DNA of 8,715 nt from NCBI GenBank assembly GCA_034112085.1, contig JAWUWD010000139.1, forward strand, positions 1 to 8,715. The letters are read 5' to 3'. The notes beneath the pieces are model-generated. The model had not been told where the DNA came from. It saw nothing but the letters and a program-made list of their open reading frames with translations, and ran no database searches. A program made the translations under genes and the position numbers. Origin of the DNA: JAWUWD01 sp034112085 (lineage in GTDB: Bacteria; Bacteroidota; Bacteroidia; Cytophagales; Cyclobacteriaceae). This document shows positions 1-6,862 of the stretch, piece by piece. Numbering within the stretch: the first letter of the stretch is position 1; each line of letters opens with the position of its first letter.

Positions 1-483
1 ATATGGGTTAACCCCAGTTGCAGAGTAGCTATTGAACACTGCATTCCAACTTGCAGGCACAAGATCAACAACTGTAGGATTGTTAACAAAATCCCAATAA
101 AATAGAATATTGTAATTTGTATTATCTGGATCTATAACTCCTGTATTAGGTCTAAATCCAACTTCCCATACTACATTTTTAGGTGAGCAGTTAAATAAAT
201 CACCGAAATTATTTGAATGAGGATTAACAAAAATTGCACAAGTATAACTCGCAAATTCATCATCATCCTCACAAATCACCTCAACACCATGGTCCACCGC
301 AGCACTATATGTGTAATTTGCCTCATTTTCATTACTGACAATAATTTCAGAATCATCACATTCTTCATCCAAATGCCCAATATTATTATTTCCAGTTGCC
401 CCATAGGCACTTGAGCCAAAAATCAAAAACAAGCCAACAAAAAAGAATTTCAGCGGAAGTGTGTGAGTCAATCTATTTAACAT
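1..483 (-). CDS. Secreted protein of unknown function, N-terminal part only (cut by left window edge)
   Basis: Reading the minus strand from the ATG at 483-481 gives 161 codons without a stop up to the window edge, so the C-terminus is missing. The N-terminus is a convincing Sec signal peptide: basic start (MLNRLTHTLPLK), hydrophobic core at residues 12-23 (FFFVGLFLIFG) and a cleavage site probably after AYG at residue 28. The visible mature part is acidic, with a run of Asp/Glu around residues 72-76, rich in Asn, Thr and aromatic residues, and has four cysteines (42, 71, 82, 99) that could form disulfides outside the cytoplasm. I do not recognise a domain. In Cytophagales such beginnings often belong to long surface or secreted proteins with beta-sandwich repeats and a type IX sorting domain at the C-terminus; that part is not visible, so this is a guess. 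It is transcribed away from pyrG and is probably functionally unrelated to it. Confidence 0.72.
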   Translation of the reverse strand, partial: MLNRLTHTLPLKFFFVGLFLIFGSSAYGATGNNNIGHLDEECDDSEIIVSNENEANYTYSAAVDHGVEVICEDDDEFASYTCAIFVNPHSNNFGDLFNCSPKNVVWEVGFRPNTGVIDPDNTNYNILFYWDFVNNPTVVDLVPASWNAVFNSYSATGVNPY

Positions 484-690
484 CTATTTATACGAATTGG
501 CGTTGATATTGTATACTCTTTATAGTAACTAGGTAACAGCGCGTGAAAATAGACATTTTAATACAAAAAATTACATTTGTAATGAAATAATTACTAAATC
601 ACATTTAACTCTTCACGACAACTGGACACCCTTGAAACTATTTCCCGAAAAACATCAGTTTCTTGAACGAAAAGCGCCTTAAGGTATGAA

Positions 691-746
691 TGTTCATTAA
701 CGAAATTAATTTACAAAGCTAATTGGAACATCTCCGTCAATGAACA
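691..746. repeat. Imperfect inverted repeat, 12-nt arms, with nested 5-bp repeat
   Basis: The left arm TGTTCATTAACG (691-702) and the right arm CGTCAATGAACA (735-746) are inverse complements at 11 of 12 positions; the one mismatch is at 699/738. Inside the 32-nt spacer a second pair, AATTA (704-708) and TAATT (720-724), could extend a folded structure. The left arm also overlaps a small palindrome, ATGAA-TG-TTCAT (686-697). No T-tract follows on either strand, so a terminator is unlikely. It could be a paired operator for a dimeric regulator, or a structured leader of the minus-strand gene. Function unknown. Confidence 0.5.
714..721 (-). promoter_or_regulatory. Possible -7 box for the minus-strand secreted protein gene
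   Basis: On the minus strand this reads TAGCTTTG, matching the Bacteroidota -7 consensus TAnnTTTG. It lies in the spacer of the inverted repeat at 691-746. It would start transcription near 707 and give a leader of about 220 nt before the ATG at 483, which is long. No well-spaced -33 TTG element is evident. A chance match is quite possible. Confidence 0.22.
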
Positions 747-852
747 ATTACTAGACACCTTTGCTGATTAAGCATATTAATTTCAATATTGAGCCAACGT
801 TAATAATAAAAAAAACTCTCCATTATTTACAGCATAAATCAAACAATTAAAC

Positions 853-860
853 TACTTTTG
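853..860 (+). promoter_or_regulatory. Probable -7 promoter box for pyrG-yidC
   Basis: The sequence TACTTTTG matches the Bacteroidota sigma-factor -7 consensus TAnnTTTG exactly and sits 35 bp before the pyrG ATG, placing the transcript start near 866 with a leader of about 30 nt. The -33 element is weak: TTTA at 826-829 is at best a degenerate match, with 23 bp between it and the -7 box. Position and strand support a real promoter. Confidence 0.55.
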
Positions 861-895
861 TATCCCATAGGTAAACATACGATCTAACCCCACTT

Positions 896-2515
896 ATGGC
901 ATCTGCTAAATATATTTTTGTAACAGGAGGAGTGACTTCATCACTCGGAAAAGGCATAATTGCAGCTTCTCTAGGGAAATTGCTTCAAGCGCGTGGACAT
1001 TCTGTTACTATCCAGAAATTTGACCCGTATATCAACATTGATCCTGGTACGCTCAATCCCTATGAGCACGGGGAATGTTATGTCACAAATGATGGTGCTG
1101 AAACTGATCTTGATTTAGGCCATTATGAACGCTTTCTTAATACCCCTACTTCTCAAGCCAACAATATCACAACTGGCAGAATATATAACAACGTGATTAC
1201 CAAAGAGAGAAGAGGTGACTATTTAGGTAAAACTGTGCAGGTAATTCCTCACATTACTGATGAGATAAAGCATAATATGCTAAAACTCGGAGAGAACAAT
1301 GAATTTGACTTTGTCATCACTGAGATCGGTGGATGTGTAGGTGATATAGAATCACTCCCATTTATAGAAGCAGTAAGGCAGGTGAAATATGACTTGGGTC
1401 CAAACAACTCGATGGTAATTCACTTGACTCTTATTCCTTACCTAAGTGCCGCCAAAGAACTTAAAACAAAACCGACTCAGCACTCAGTAAAACAGCTGCT
1501 GGAAGCTGGTATTCAACCAGACATACTCGTTTGTCGAACAGAAAAACACCTTCCTAACGAAATGCGGAAGAAGCTTGCGCTGTTCTGCAATGTGCAACTG
1601 AATAACGTCATTGAAGCAATGGATGCTGAAACGATATATGACGTTCCATTGTTGATGCGAAAAGAAAAGCTTGCTGAACGCGTATTGACCATGCTCAAAA
1701 TATCAACTAAGCTGGAGCCAGATCTAGAGCAATGGAAATCGTTCCTAGGAAAACTGAAAAACCCTACTTCAGAGGTTAATATTGGCCTAATCGGTAAGTA
1801 TGTTGAACTTCAAGATGCGTATAAATCTATTGCTGAATCATTTATTCATGCAGGAGCTGAAAATGAATGTAAAGTCAATTTGTCATGGATCTCTTCAGAG
1901 ACCATCAATGATGAGAATGCAGAGGGGATTATTAGTGAACTTGATGGGGTGCTCGTAGCTCCAGGATTTGGGGAACGAGGAGTCGAAGGCAAAATATCAG
2001 CAGTGAAATATGTCAGGGAAAACAAAATTCCATTCTTTGGGATCTGTCTGGGCATGCAATGCGCTGTTGTGGAATTTTCTAGAAATGTACTCAATCTCAA
2101 AGATGCTTGCTCAACTGAGATGAATCCAGAAACCAAGCATCCAGTGATAGACCTGATGGAAGATCAAAAGAAGATCACAGAAATGGGTGGAACAATGCGA
2201 CTCGGGGCATATCCATGTAAGATCAAGAAGGGTACTAAAGCATATAATGTATATGGCAAACAGAACATTTCTGAACGTCATCGCCACAGATATGAGTTTA
2301 ATAATGTTTATTTAGAACAATTGGAAGCTGCAGGCATGATAGCTTCAGGAATAAATCCAGATAATCATCTTATAGAAATAATTGAGCTAAAAGACCACCC
2401 TTGGTTCGTAGGCGCACAATATCACCCAGAACTCATGAGCACCGTGCAAAATCCACATCCTTTATTTGTGAAATTCGTTAAGGCTGCCTTGGAGAATAAA
2501 AAAACACAGGCGTAA
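896..2515 (+). CDS. pyrG: CTP synthase (glutamine-hydrolysing)
   Basis: Makes CTP from UTP, ATP and glutamine (EC 6.3.4.2), the last step of de novo pyrimidine nucleotide synthesis, in the cytosol; the enzyme works as a tetramer. The 539 codons match the usual family length of about 535-550. The synthetase domain spans roughly residues 1-275: KYIFVTGGV start, phosphate-binding loop SSLGKG at 15-20, Mg/nucleotide-binding ETDLDLG at 69-75 and E143 in TEIGGCVGDIE, and the UTP/CTP-site motif KTKPTQHSV at 190-198. The class I glutamine amidotransferase domain follows from about 295, with the oxyanion region GFGERG (357-362), nucleophile C384 in FGICLGMQ, and H510/E512 in QYHPE completing the triad. 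All key residues are present. There is no Shine-Dalgarno before the ATG, as is usual in this phylum. It is 31 bp upstream of yidC and probably cotranscribed with it. Confidence 0.98.
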   Translation: MASAKYIFVTGGVTSSLGKGIIAASLGKLLQARGHSVTIQKFDPYINIDPGTLNPYEHGECYVTNDGAETDLDLGHYERFLNTPTSQANNITTGRIYNNVITKERRGDYLGKTVQVIPHITDEIKHNMLKLGENNEFDFVITEIGGCVGDIESLPFIEAVRQVKYDLGPNNSMVIHLTLIPYLSAAKELKTKPTQHSVKQLLEAGIQPDILVCRTEKHLPNEMRKKLALFCNVQLNNVIEAMDAETIYDVPLLMRKEKLAERVLTMLKISTKLEPDLEQWKSFLGKLKNPTSEVNIGLIGKYVELQDAYKSIAESFIHAGAENECKVNLSWISSETINDENAEGIISELDGVLVAPGFGERGVEGKISAVKYVRENKIPFFGICLGMQCAVVEFSRNVLNLKDACSTEMNPETKHPVIDLMEDQKKITEMGGTMRLGAYPCKIKKGTKAYNVYGKQNISERHRHRYEFNNVYLEQLEAAGMIASGINPDNHLIEIIELKDHPWFVGAQYHPELMSTVQNPHPLFVKFVKAALENKKTQA

Positions 2516-2546
2516 TTTGCAGCCTCAAAACACCAAGTAAACAATT

Positions 2547-4364
2547 ATGGACAGAAATCAAGCGATAGGCTTAGTATTGATATCAGCAATGATGCTGGTA
2601 TATTTCACATGGATTGCAGATGAACCGATTACTCCGGAATCATTACCAACCACTACGGAATTAGTAGTCTCCCAAGAGGAGACTTCCATTAACTCAAATG
2701 ATGTTACCATCACAGAAGTTCCTGATTCTGTTACCACTGCTTTGAATAGCGAAAAATTCGGAATGTTTGCCAGCGCAGCTGCAGGTACAGCTGAACTTAC
2801 TACACTTGAAAACGAAAATATCACTGTTGCATTTTCTAGTAAAGGCGCAAGCATCGCAAATGTGGTTCTTAAGGATTTCAAAACCTATGACTTCAGTCCG
2901 TTGGTGCTGTTGGATGAGAAGAGTAGTCAAACTTCACTCTTGATCAAGCATGCAGGCCGTGAGATCAACCTTAGTGATTTATATTATTCATTATCTCAGG
3001 AAGATCTGAATGACACTACCTACTTGACCTACACAGCAGACATAGCCTCAGGTCAATCCATCAAACAAGTTTACTCTTTTCCAAAATCGGGGTATCAAAT
3101 AGGCTATAGAGTCCAATTAATTGGACTGAATGGCTTGGTTGATAGTGACCAATTGAGCTTCTTATGGAATAACAAGCTGAAAAGGCTAGAAAGTGATATT
3201 TCAACTAGTCGTAAAAAAGCTTCTATCAACTACTACCTAAGTGAAGGTGATTTTGAAGACTTAGGAGATAACTCTGAAGCTTACGATGAAGAAGAAGTCA
3301 ATACTTCTCTGAATTGGGCTGTAATGAAACAGAAGTTTTTCACTTCAGGTATTGTAGCTGAAAAAGTATTCACCAAAGGTAAATTCACTTTGGATGTCAA
3401 TGAAGCTGACACTACGGTTATCAAGAGCGTTAGTATGGCTTTGAGTATTCCAGTGGATCACCTTACAGGAGAAGGTGGACAATTCAAATATTACTTCGGA
3501 CCTAACAAATTCGACATCTACGAAAAAGTTGCTCCTGGATTCTCGGATAATTTAGACCTTGGATGGACACCTGTAAACTTTGTTAATGAGTATGTGATCA
3601 TCAAGTTGTTTCATTTCTTTGAAAAATATATTGATAACTACGGAATCATTATATTGATCCTAGTGCTTGTAATCAAGCTAGTCTTATCTCCTCTTTCTTA
3701 CAAATCGTATGTCTCTATGGCCAAGACCAAAGTCTTGAAACCAGAGCTTGATAAGCTCAAAGAGAAGTATGGTGATGATGCTCAGAAAATACAGTCAGAG
3801 CAGATGACACTCTACAGGCAGGTGGGGGTCAATCCCATTAGTGGATGTATCCCGATGGTATTACAAATGCCTATCCTATTTGCCTTGTTTTACTTCTTTC
3901 CTAATTCGATTGAATTAAGACAGGAAAGTTTCTTATGGGCACATGATCTATCTACTTATGACTCTGTACTAGACTTACCGTTTACAATTCCATTTTATGG
4001 AAATCACGTAAGTTTATTCACGTTATTGATGACCGCTTCTACAATATTATACACATGGTCTAACAATCAAGTTAGTTCTGTACAAGGGCCAATGAAGTCA
4101 ATTTCTTATATGATGCCGATCATGTTCTTATTCTTTTTGAATTCGTTCTCTGCTGGGCTTACATTCTACTATTTTGTAGCCAACATTGTTACTTTTGGAC
4201 AGCAGGCAATTATTCGCAAGTTTGTAGATGAAGATAAAATCAAAGCCATCTTGGATGATAATAGAAAGAATAATGTAAATAAGAAAAAATCCAAGTTTCA
4301 GCAACGCCTTGATGACGCTATGAAATCGAGCCAAGAAACTCAAAAGAAAAAAAAGAAAAAATAA
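2547..4364 (+). CDS. yidC: Membrane protein insertase YidC
   Basis: Inserts and folds inner-membrane proteins, alone or with the Sec translocon. The 605 codons show the Gram-negative layout: N-terminal transmembrane anchor at residues 6-23, a large periplasmic beta-rich domain at about 85-340, and the conserved Oxa1/YidC core at about 347-560. In the core, TM2 (366-384) is followed by the cytoplasmic hairpin with SMAKTKVLKPELDKLKEKYGDD (390-411), then NPISGCIPMVLQMPILFALF (429-448) as TM3, and further helices at about 488-505, 518-534 and 536-554. The positive residue of the hydrophilic groove, Arg in E. coli (R366), is Lys here (K377). The C-terminus is very basic and ends in six lysines (600-605), which may help ribosome contact. 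Genes rnpA and rpmH, common yidC neighbours in other phyla, are not beside it; pyrG is. The terminator lies 20 bp after the stop. Confidence 0.97.
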   Translation: MDRNQAIGLVLISAMMLVYFTWIADEPITPESLPTTTELVVSQEETSINSNDVTITEVPDSVTTALNSEKFGMFASAAAGTAELTTLENENITVAFSSKGASIANVVLKDFKTYDFSPLVLLDEKSSQTSLLIKHAGREINLSDLYYSLSQEDLNDTTYLTYTADIASGQSIKQVYSFPKSGYQIGYRVQLIGLNGLVDSDQLSFLWNNKLKRLESDISTSRKKASINYYLSEGDFEDLGDNSEAYDEEEVNTSLNWAVMKQKFFTSGIVAEKVFTKGKFTLDVNEADTTVIKSVSMALSIPVDHLTGEGGQFKYYFGPNKFDIYEKVAPGFSDNLDLGWTPVNFVNEYVIIKLFHFFEKYIDNYGIIILILVLVIKLVLSPLSYKSYVSMAKTKVLKPELDKLKEKYGDDAQKIQSEQMTLYRQVGVNPISGCIPMVLQMPILFALFYFFPNSIELRQESFLWAHDLSTYDSVLDLPFTIPFYGNHVSLFTLLMTASTILYTWSNNQVSSVQGPMKSISYMMPIMFLFFLNSFSAGLTFYYFVANIVTFGQQAIIRKFVDEDKIKAILDDNRKNNVNKKKSKFQQRLDDAMKSSQETQKKKKKK

Positions 4365-4384
4365 TTTTTTTCAGCTAAACAATT

Positions 4385-4412
4385 AAGGCTCTTCTACATG
4401 AAGAGCCTTTTT
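4385..4412 (+). terminator. Rho-independent terminator after yidC
   Basis: A perfect 10-bp stem, AAGGCTCTTC (4385-4394) with GAAGAGCCTT (4400-4409), closes a 5-nt loop TACAT. The stem ends in TT and is followed by TTT, so the T-run is 4408-4412. It starts 20 bp after the yidC stop and ends the pyrG-yidC unit before the parA promoter region. The A-rich left flank is short, so activity in the opposite direction is weakly supported. Confidence 0.88.
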
Positions 4413-4467
4413 CATTTCACCCCATCTAGTCTCGCATTTCTTCCTGAAAATTATTGAATTAATCTTC

Positions 4468-4475
4468 TATATTTG
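4468..4475 (+). promoter_or_regulatory. Probable -7 promoter box for the parA operon
   Basis: The sequence TATATTTG matches the Bacteroidota -7 consensus TAnnTTTG and lies between the yidC terminator and parA, 56 bp before the parA ATG. Transcription would begin near 4482, giving a leader of about 50 nt. A possible degenerate -33 element is TCCTG at 4442-4446 (21 bp spacing). The placement after a strong terminator and before a run of tightly spaced genes makes a promoter here likely. Confidence 0.55.
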
Positions 4476-4531
4476 TAGGCTCATAATTTGAGTAAATGAG
4501 ACATATTCTTTAGGCAGAAAAACAAGAATAC

Positions 4532-5302
4532 ATGACTAAAATCATTGCAATAGCAAATCAAAAAGGTGGCGTTGGTAAAACAACTACCGCCATCAACTTA
4601 GCAGCTAGTTTGGCTGCATTGGAGCATCGTACACTTATAGTCGATGCTGATCCTCAGGCCAACTCTACGTCTGGTATTGGAATAGATCCCAAAGAAGTAG
4701 AGCATAGTATTTACGAATGCATGGTAGATGGGGTTTTGGCTGCAGATGCTATAATATCCACTGATATAGAGTATTTGGATTTACTCCCTTCTCATATTGA
4801 TTTGGTAGGAGCCGAAGTAGAAATGGTCAATGCTGAGCAGCGTGAAGAGAAGATGAGAACTGCCCTCACTCCCATTCTTGAGAACTATGAGTTCATCATC
4901 ATTGATTGCTCACCATCATTGGGACTGATCACTATCAATGCACTAACTGCTGCAGACTCGGTACTCATCCCTGTGCAGTGTGAATATTTCGCACTAGAAG
5001 GATTAGGGAAGTTACTCAACACTGTAAAAATAATTCAAACTAGATTAAATACTGAGTTGCAAATAGAAGGCATCTTGCTCACCATGTACGATGTGCGATT
5101 GAGGTTATCCAATCAAGTTGTAGAAGAAGTGAAAACTCACTTCAAAAGCATAGTATTTGACACGATCATTCCTAGGAATATCAGACTGAGTGAAGCACCA
5201 AGTTTTGGAGTTCCAGTCATCGCACATGATGCAGTGAGTAAAGGGGCAGTAAGCTACCTCAACCTTGCGAAAGAGATATTGGTAAAGAATGACATGGAAT
5301 AA
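4532..5302 (+). CDS. parA: Chromosome partitioning ATPase ParA (Soj type)
   Basis: Deviant-Walker ATPase that binds DNA non-specifically as an ATP dimer and works with ParB to segregate the replication origin region. At 256 residues it has the size of chromosomal Soj/ParA proteins and lacks the N-terminal helix-turn-helix of plasmid type Ia ParA. Motifs: KGGVGKTT at residues 11-18 with the signature lysine K11 and Walker K16; DADPQANST at 38-46; Walker B FIIIDCSPSLG at 121-131; and the C-terminal PRNIRLSEAPSFG at 214-226, a conserved Soj segment containing basic residues linked to DNA binding. The start fits: the signature begins at residue 11, as expected. It is the first gene of a tight run (parB follows after 11 bp), with a promoter-like box upstream. 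Autorepression, known for plasmid ParA with a helix-turn-helix, is not expected. Confidence 0.96.
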   Translation: MTKIIAIANQKGGVGKTTTAINLAASLAALEHRTLIVDADPQANSTSGIGIDPKEVEHSIYECMVDGVLAADAIISTDIEYLDLLPSHIDLVGAEVEMVNAEQREEKMRTALTPILENYEFIIIDCSPSLGLITINALTAADSVLIPVQCEYFALEGLGKLLNTVKIIQTRLNTELQIEGILLTMYDVRLRLSNQVVEEVKTHFKSIVFDTIIPRNIRLSEAPSFGVPVIAHDAVSKGAVSYLNLAKEILVKNDME

Positions 5303-5307
5303 GGGAG
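5303..5307 (+). promoter_or_regulatory. Shine-Dalgarno-like purine run before parB
   Basis: GGGAG directly follows the parA stop codon and ends 6 bp before the parB ATG. The other starts in this window show no such motif, in line with the general lack of Shine-Dalgarno use in Bacteroidota. It may be real or chance in an 11-bp gap. Confidence 0.3.
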
Positions 5308-5313
5308 CGTAAG

Positions 5314-6237
5314 ATGACTGTAAAGAAAAAAAATATCAAAAGAAATGCGTTGGGGAGAGGACTTGGAGCGCTCCTTCAAGACACACCAGTAAAAGAATCA
5401 TCTCCAAGAAAGGAGAATAAAGATCTTTCTGAGGGAACGACTGCCTCAGCGTCAATGAATGAAATAAAGCTTACTGAAATAGTTGTCAATCCATTCCAGC
5501 CAAGAATTCATTTTGATGAAGAGGCTCTTGCTGAATTATCAGAATCCATCAAGGTTCAAGGGATCATCCAACCTATCACGGTAAGGAAGCTAAAAGCTAA
5601 TCAATATCAGCTCATCTCTGGAGAGCGTAGATTTCAGGCATCCAAGCTTGCTGGACTGACTTCTATCCCTGCCTACATACGTACTGCCAATGATCAACAA
5701 ATGCTAGAGATGGCGTTGATCGAGAATATCCAAAGAGAAAATCTTAACTCTATTGAGATTGCTCTTAGTTATCAAAGGCTACTTACAGAATGTGATCTCA
5801 AGCAAGAACAGCTAGGCGATCGCGTAGGAAAGAAGAGGACTACAGTCAATAATTATTTACGTCTATTAAAACTTCCACCTGATATTCAAGCCGCACTCAA
5901 GGAACAAAAAATATCAATGGGCCATGCAAGAGCCATCGTCAATATCGAAGATGTGGCTCTCCAGCTTGAAGTATTTAAGAAAATCGTAGCTGAAGAACTT
6001 TCTGTAAGAAAAGTAGAGGAGCTTGTCCGTCAACTGGCCGCGCAAAAATCTACTCCGAAAGAAAAGAAGGAAGTATCTAATGAAGCTTCAAGAGAGGTGG
6101 TTCAACTACAATCCAAATTGGCTTCACACTTTGGCACAAAGGTTGACATCAAGTCAGATGGTGAAAAAGGAGAAATAAAAATACCTTTTGTTTCTGTTGA
6201 TGACTTAAATAGAATTCTTGAAATTCTCAATCTCTAA
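5314..6237 (+). CDS. parB: Chromosome partitioning protein ParB (Spo0J family)
   Basis: CTP-dependent DNA clamp that loads at parS sites near the origin, spreads along DNA and stimulates ParA. The 307 codons are typical. In order: a basic N-terminus with the ParA-activating motif RNALGRGLGALL (10-21); a flexible linker (about 24-48); the ParB N domain with NPFQPRIHFDEEAL (59-72), the CTP-binding/hydrolysis motif GERRFQASK (103-111) and ENIQRENLNSIE (137-148); a helix-turn-helix DNA-binding domain at about 160-212 (KQEQLGDRVGKKRTTVNNYL); and a C-terminal dimerisation domain after about 255. The motifs expected for CTP binding and for parS reading are present. It follows parA by 11 bp. Its last codons overlap a possible upstream TTG start of the next gene, which I do not favour. 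No obvious parS site was seen in this window. Confidence 0.96.
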   Translation: MTVKKKNIKRNALGRGLGALLQDTPVKESSPRKENKDLSEGTTASASMNEIKLTEIVVNPFQPRIHFDEEALAELSESIKVQGIIQPITVRKLKANQYQLISGERRFQASKLAGLTSIPAYIRTANDQQMLEMALIENIQRENLNSIEIALSYQRLLTECDLKQEQLGDRVGKKRTTVNNYLRLLKLPPDIQAALKEQKISMGHARAIVNIEDVALQLEVFKKIVAEELSVRKVEELVRQLAAQKSTPKEKKEVSNEASREVVQLQSKLASHFGTKVDIKSDGEKGEIKIPFVSVDDLNRILEILNL

Positions 6238-6247
6238 ATTATATCAA

Positions 6248-6859
6248 ATGAAGTACTTTGGTACTTTTATCTTTGGATTATTACTGCTGACTAACTCATT
6301 TGCACAATCTACTACAGAGATTGGTAGCGATAGTACTATTACGGCTAGTGATGCTCCTCTTATTTCGGATAGCCAAAAATCTTTGGAAGATGCCGAGCTG
6401 ATCGAAATGTTTGCCAAACGGTTCAATCCTAGAAAAGCGGGATTATACTCAGCCGTACTTCCTGGTATGGGGCAAGTATATAATAAGAAGTATTGGAAAC
6501 TTCCCATTATTTATGGTGGGTTTATTGGTCTTGGCTTCGGTATTAACTTTTATCAAACAGAACATAAAAAATTCAGGAAAGAGCTATTTGATTTACTTGA
6601 ATCAGAAGAAGATGTATCTAGCCAAAACCAACTTACGGAAGATCAACTTAGAACTATTGTAAATTCAACACGGAGAGAGCGAGATTATTTTCTAGTCTTG
6701 ACGGGTATTTTGTATTTGCTCAATGTCGTTGATGCACACATCGATTCACACTTGAAAGAATTTGATCTGAATGAGAAGTTAAAGCTATCTCTTGATCCGA
6801 TGATTCGTCAACAAAATGATCTACAAGCAGGGTTTTCAATCAGCCTAAACTTTCACTAG
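6248..6859 (+). CDS. DUF5683 domain membrane protein of unknown function
   Basis: A 203-residue protein with an N-terminal signal peptide (MKYFGTFIFGLLLLTNSFAQ, cleavage likely after SFA at residue 19), a polar Ser/Thr/Asp-rich linker (21-50), then the DUF5683-like core: RFNPRKAGLYSAVLPGMGQ (58-76) and VYNKKYWKLPIIYGG (77-91), a hydrophobic segment at about 84-101, a charged region at 104-145, and a second hydrophobic segment at about 147-161 followed by DAHIDSHLKEF (162-172). The C-terminus FSISLNFH looks like a beta strand with a terminal aromatic residue, as on some outer-membrane proteins, but it is too short to prove location. The start at the ATG 6248 lies 10 bp after parB; a TTG at 6218 in the same frame would overlap parB and put a poor extension before the signal peptide, so I reject it. 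Only 3 bp separate it from dapB. Function is not known; the recurring position between parB and dapB (from memory) suggests an envelope or division-linked role. Confidence 0.85.
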   Translation: MKYFGTFIFGLLLLTNSFAQSTTEIGSDSTITASDAPLISDSQKSLEDAELIEMFAKRFNPRKAGLYSAVLPGMGQVYNKKYWKLPIIYGGFIGLGFGINFYQTEHKKFRKELFDLLESEEDVSSQNQLTEDQLRTIVNSTRRERDYFLVLTGILYLLNVVDAHIDSHLKEFDLNEKLKLSLDPMIRQQNDLQAGFSISLNFH

Positions 6860-6862
6860 ACT

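Larger units (their letters stand above)
484..895. other. Divergent intergenic region without a convincing gene
   Basis: These 412 bp separate the minus-strand secreted protein from pyrG. The stretch is AT-rich and broken by stops in most frames. One plus-strand frame is open from about 533 to 682 but has no ATG, so I do not call it. Structure seen: an imperfect inverted repeat at 691-746, a perfect 10-bp palindrome TCAATATTGA at 783-792, a 6-bp inverted repeat GAAACT/AGTTTC at 634-639/657-662, and the pyrG promoter-like box at 853-860. It should hold promoters for both directions. Confidence 0.7.

Noticed and set aside
217..414. Plus-strand 65-codon open frame within the left-edge region
   Set aside because: It lies opposite the longer signal-peptide-bearing minus-strand frame (1-483), and its product is low-complexity Ile/Thr/Asn-rich with no recognisable motif.
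533..682. Open plus-strand frame of about 50 codons in the intergenic region, ending at TAA 680-682
   Set aside because: No ATG in frame, no family resemblance, and in an AT-rich non-coding stretch a frame of this length can arise by chance.
783..792. Palindrome TCAATATTGA upstream of pyrG as an operator
   Set aside because: Only ten bp of AT-rich symmetry with no second copy or partner; not enough to call a binding site.
841..850. AAACAATTAA, repeated at 4377-4386 and as the 9-mer AAACAATTA at 2539-2547, all at boundaries of pyrG and yidC
   Set aside because: Short AT-rich word; a few such repeats are expected in a window of this composition, and no spacing or structure links the copies.
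6218..6247. TTG start giving a 10-residue longer DUF5683 protein that overlaps parB
   Set aside because: The ATG at 6248 starts exactly at a clean signal peptide; the extension MKFSISKLYQ would place a second basic region in front and require a rare start codon.
6411..6662. Second plus-strand open frame of 83 codons inside the DUF5683 gene
   Set aside because: Shadow of the real gene in another frame; no motif and no independent start context.
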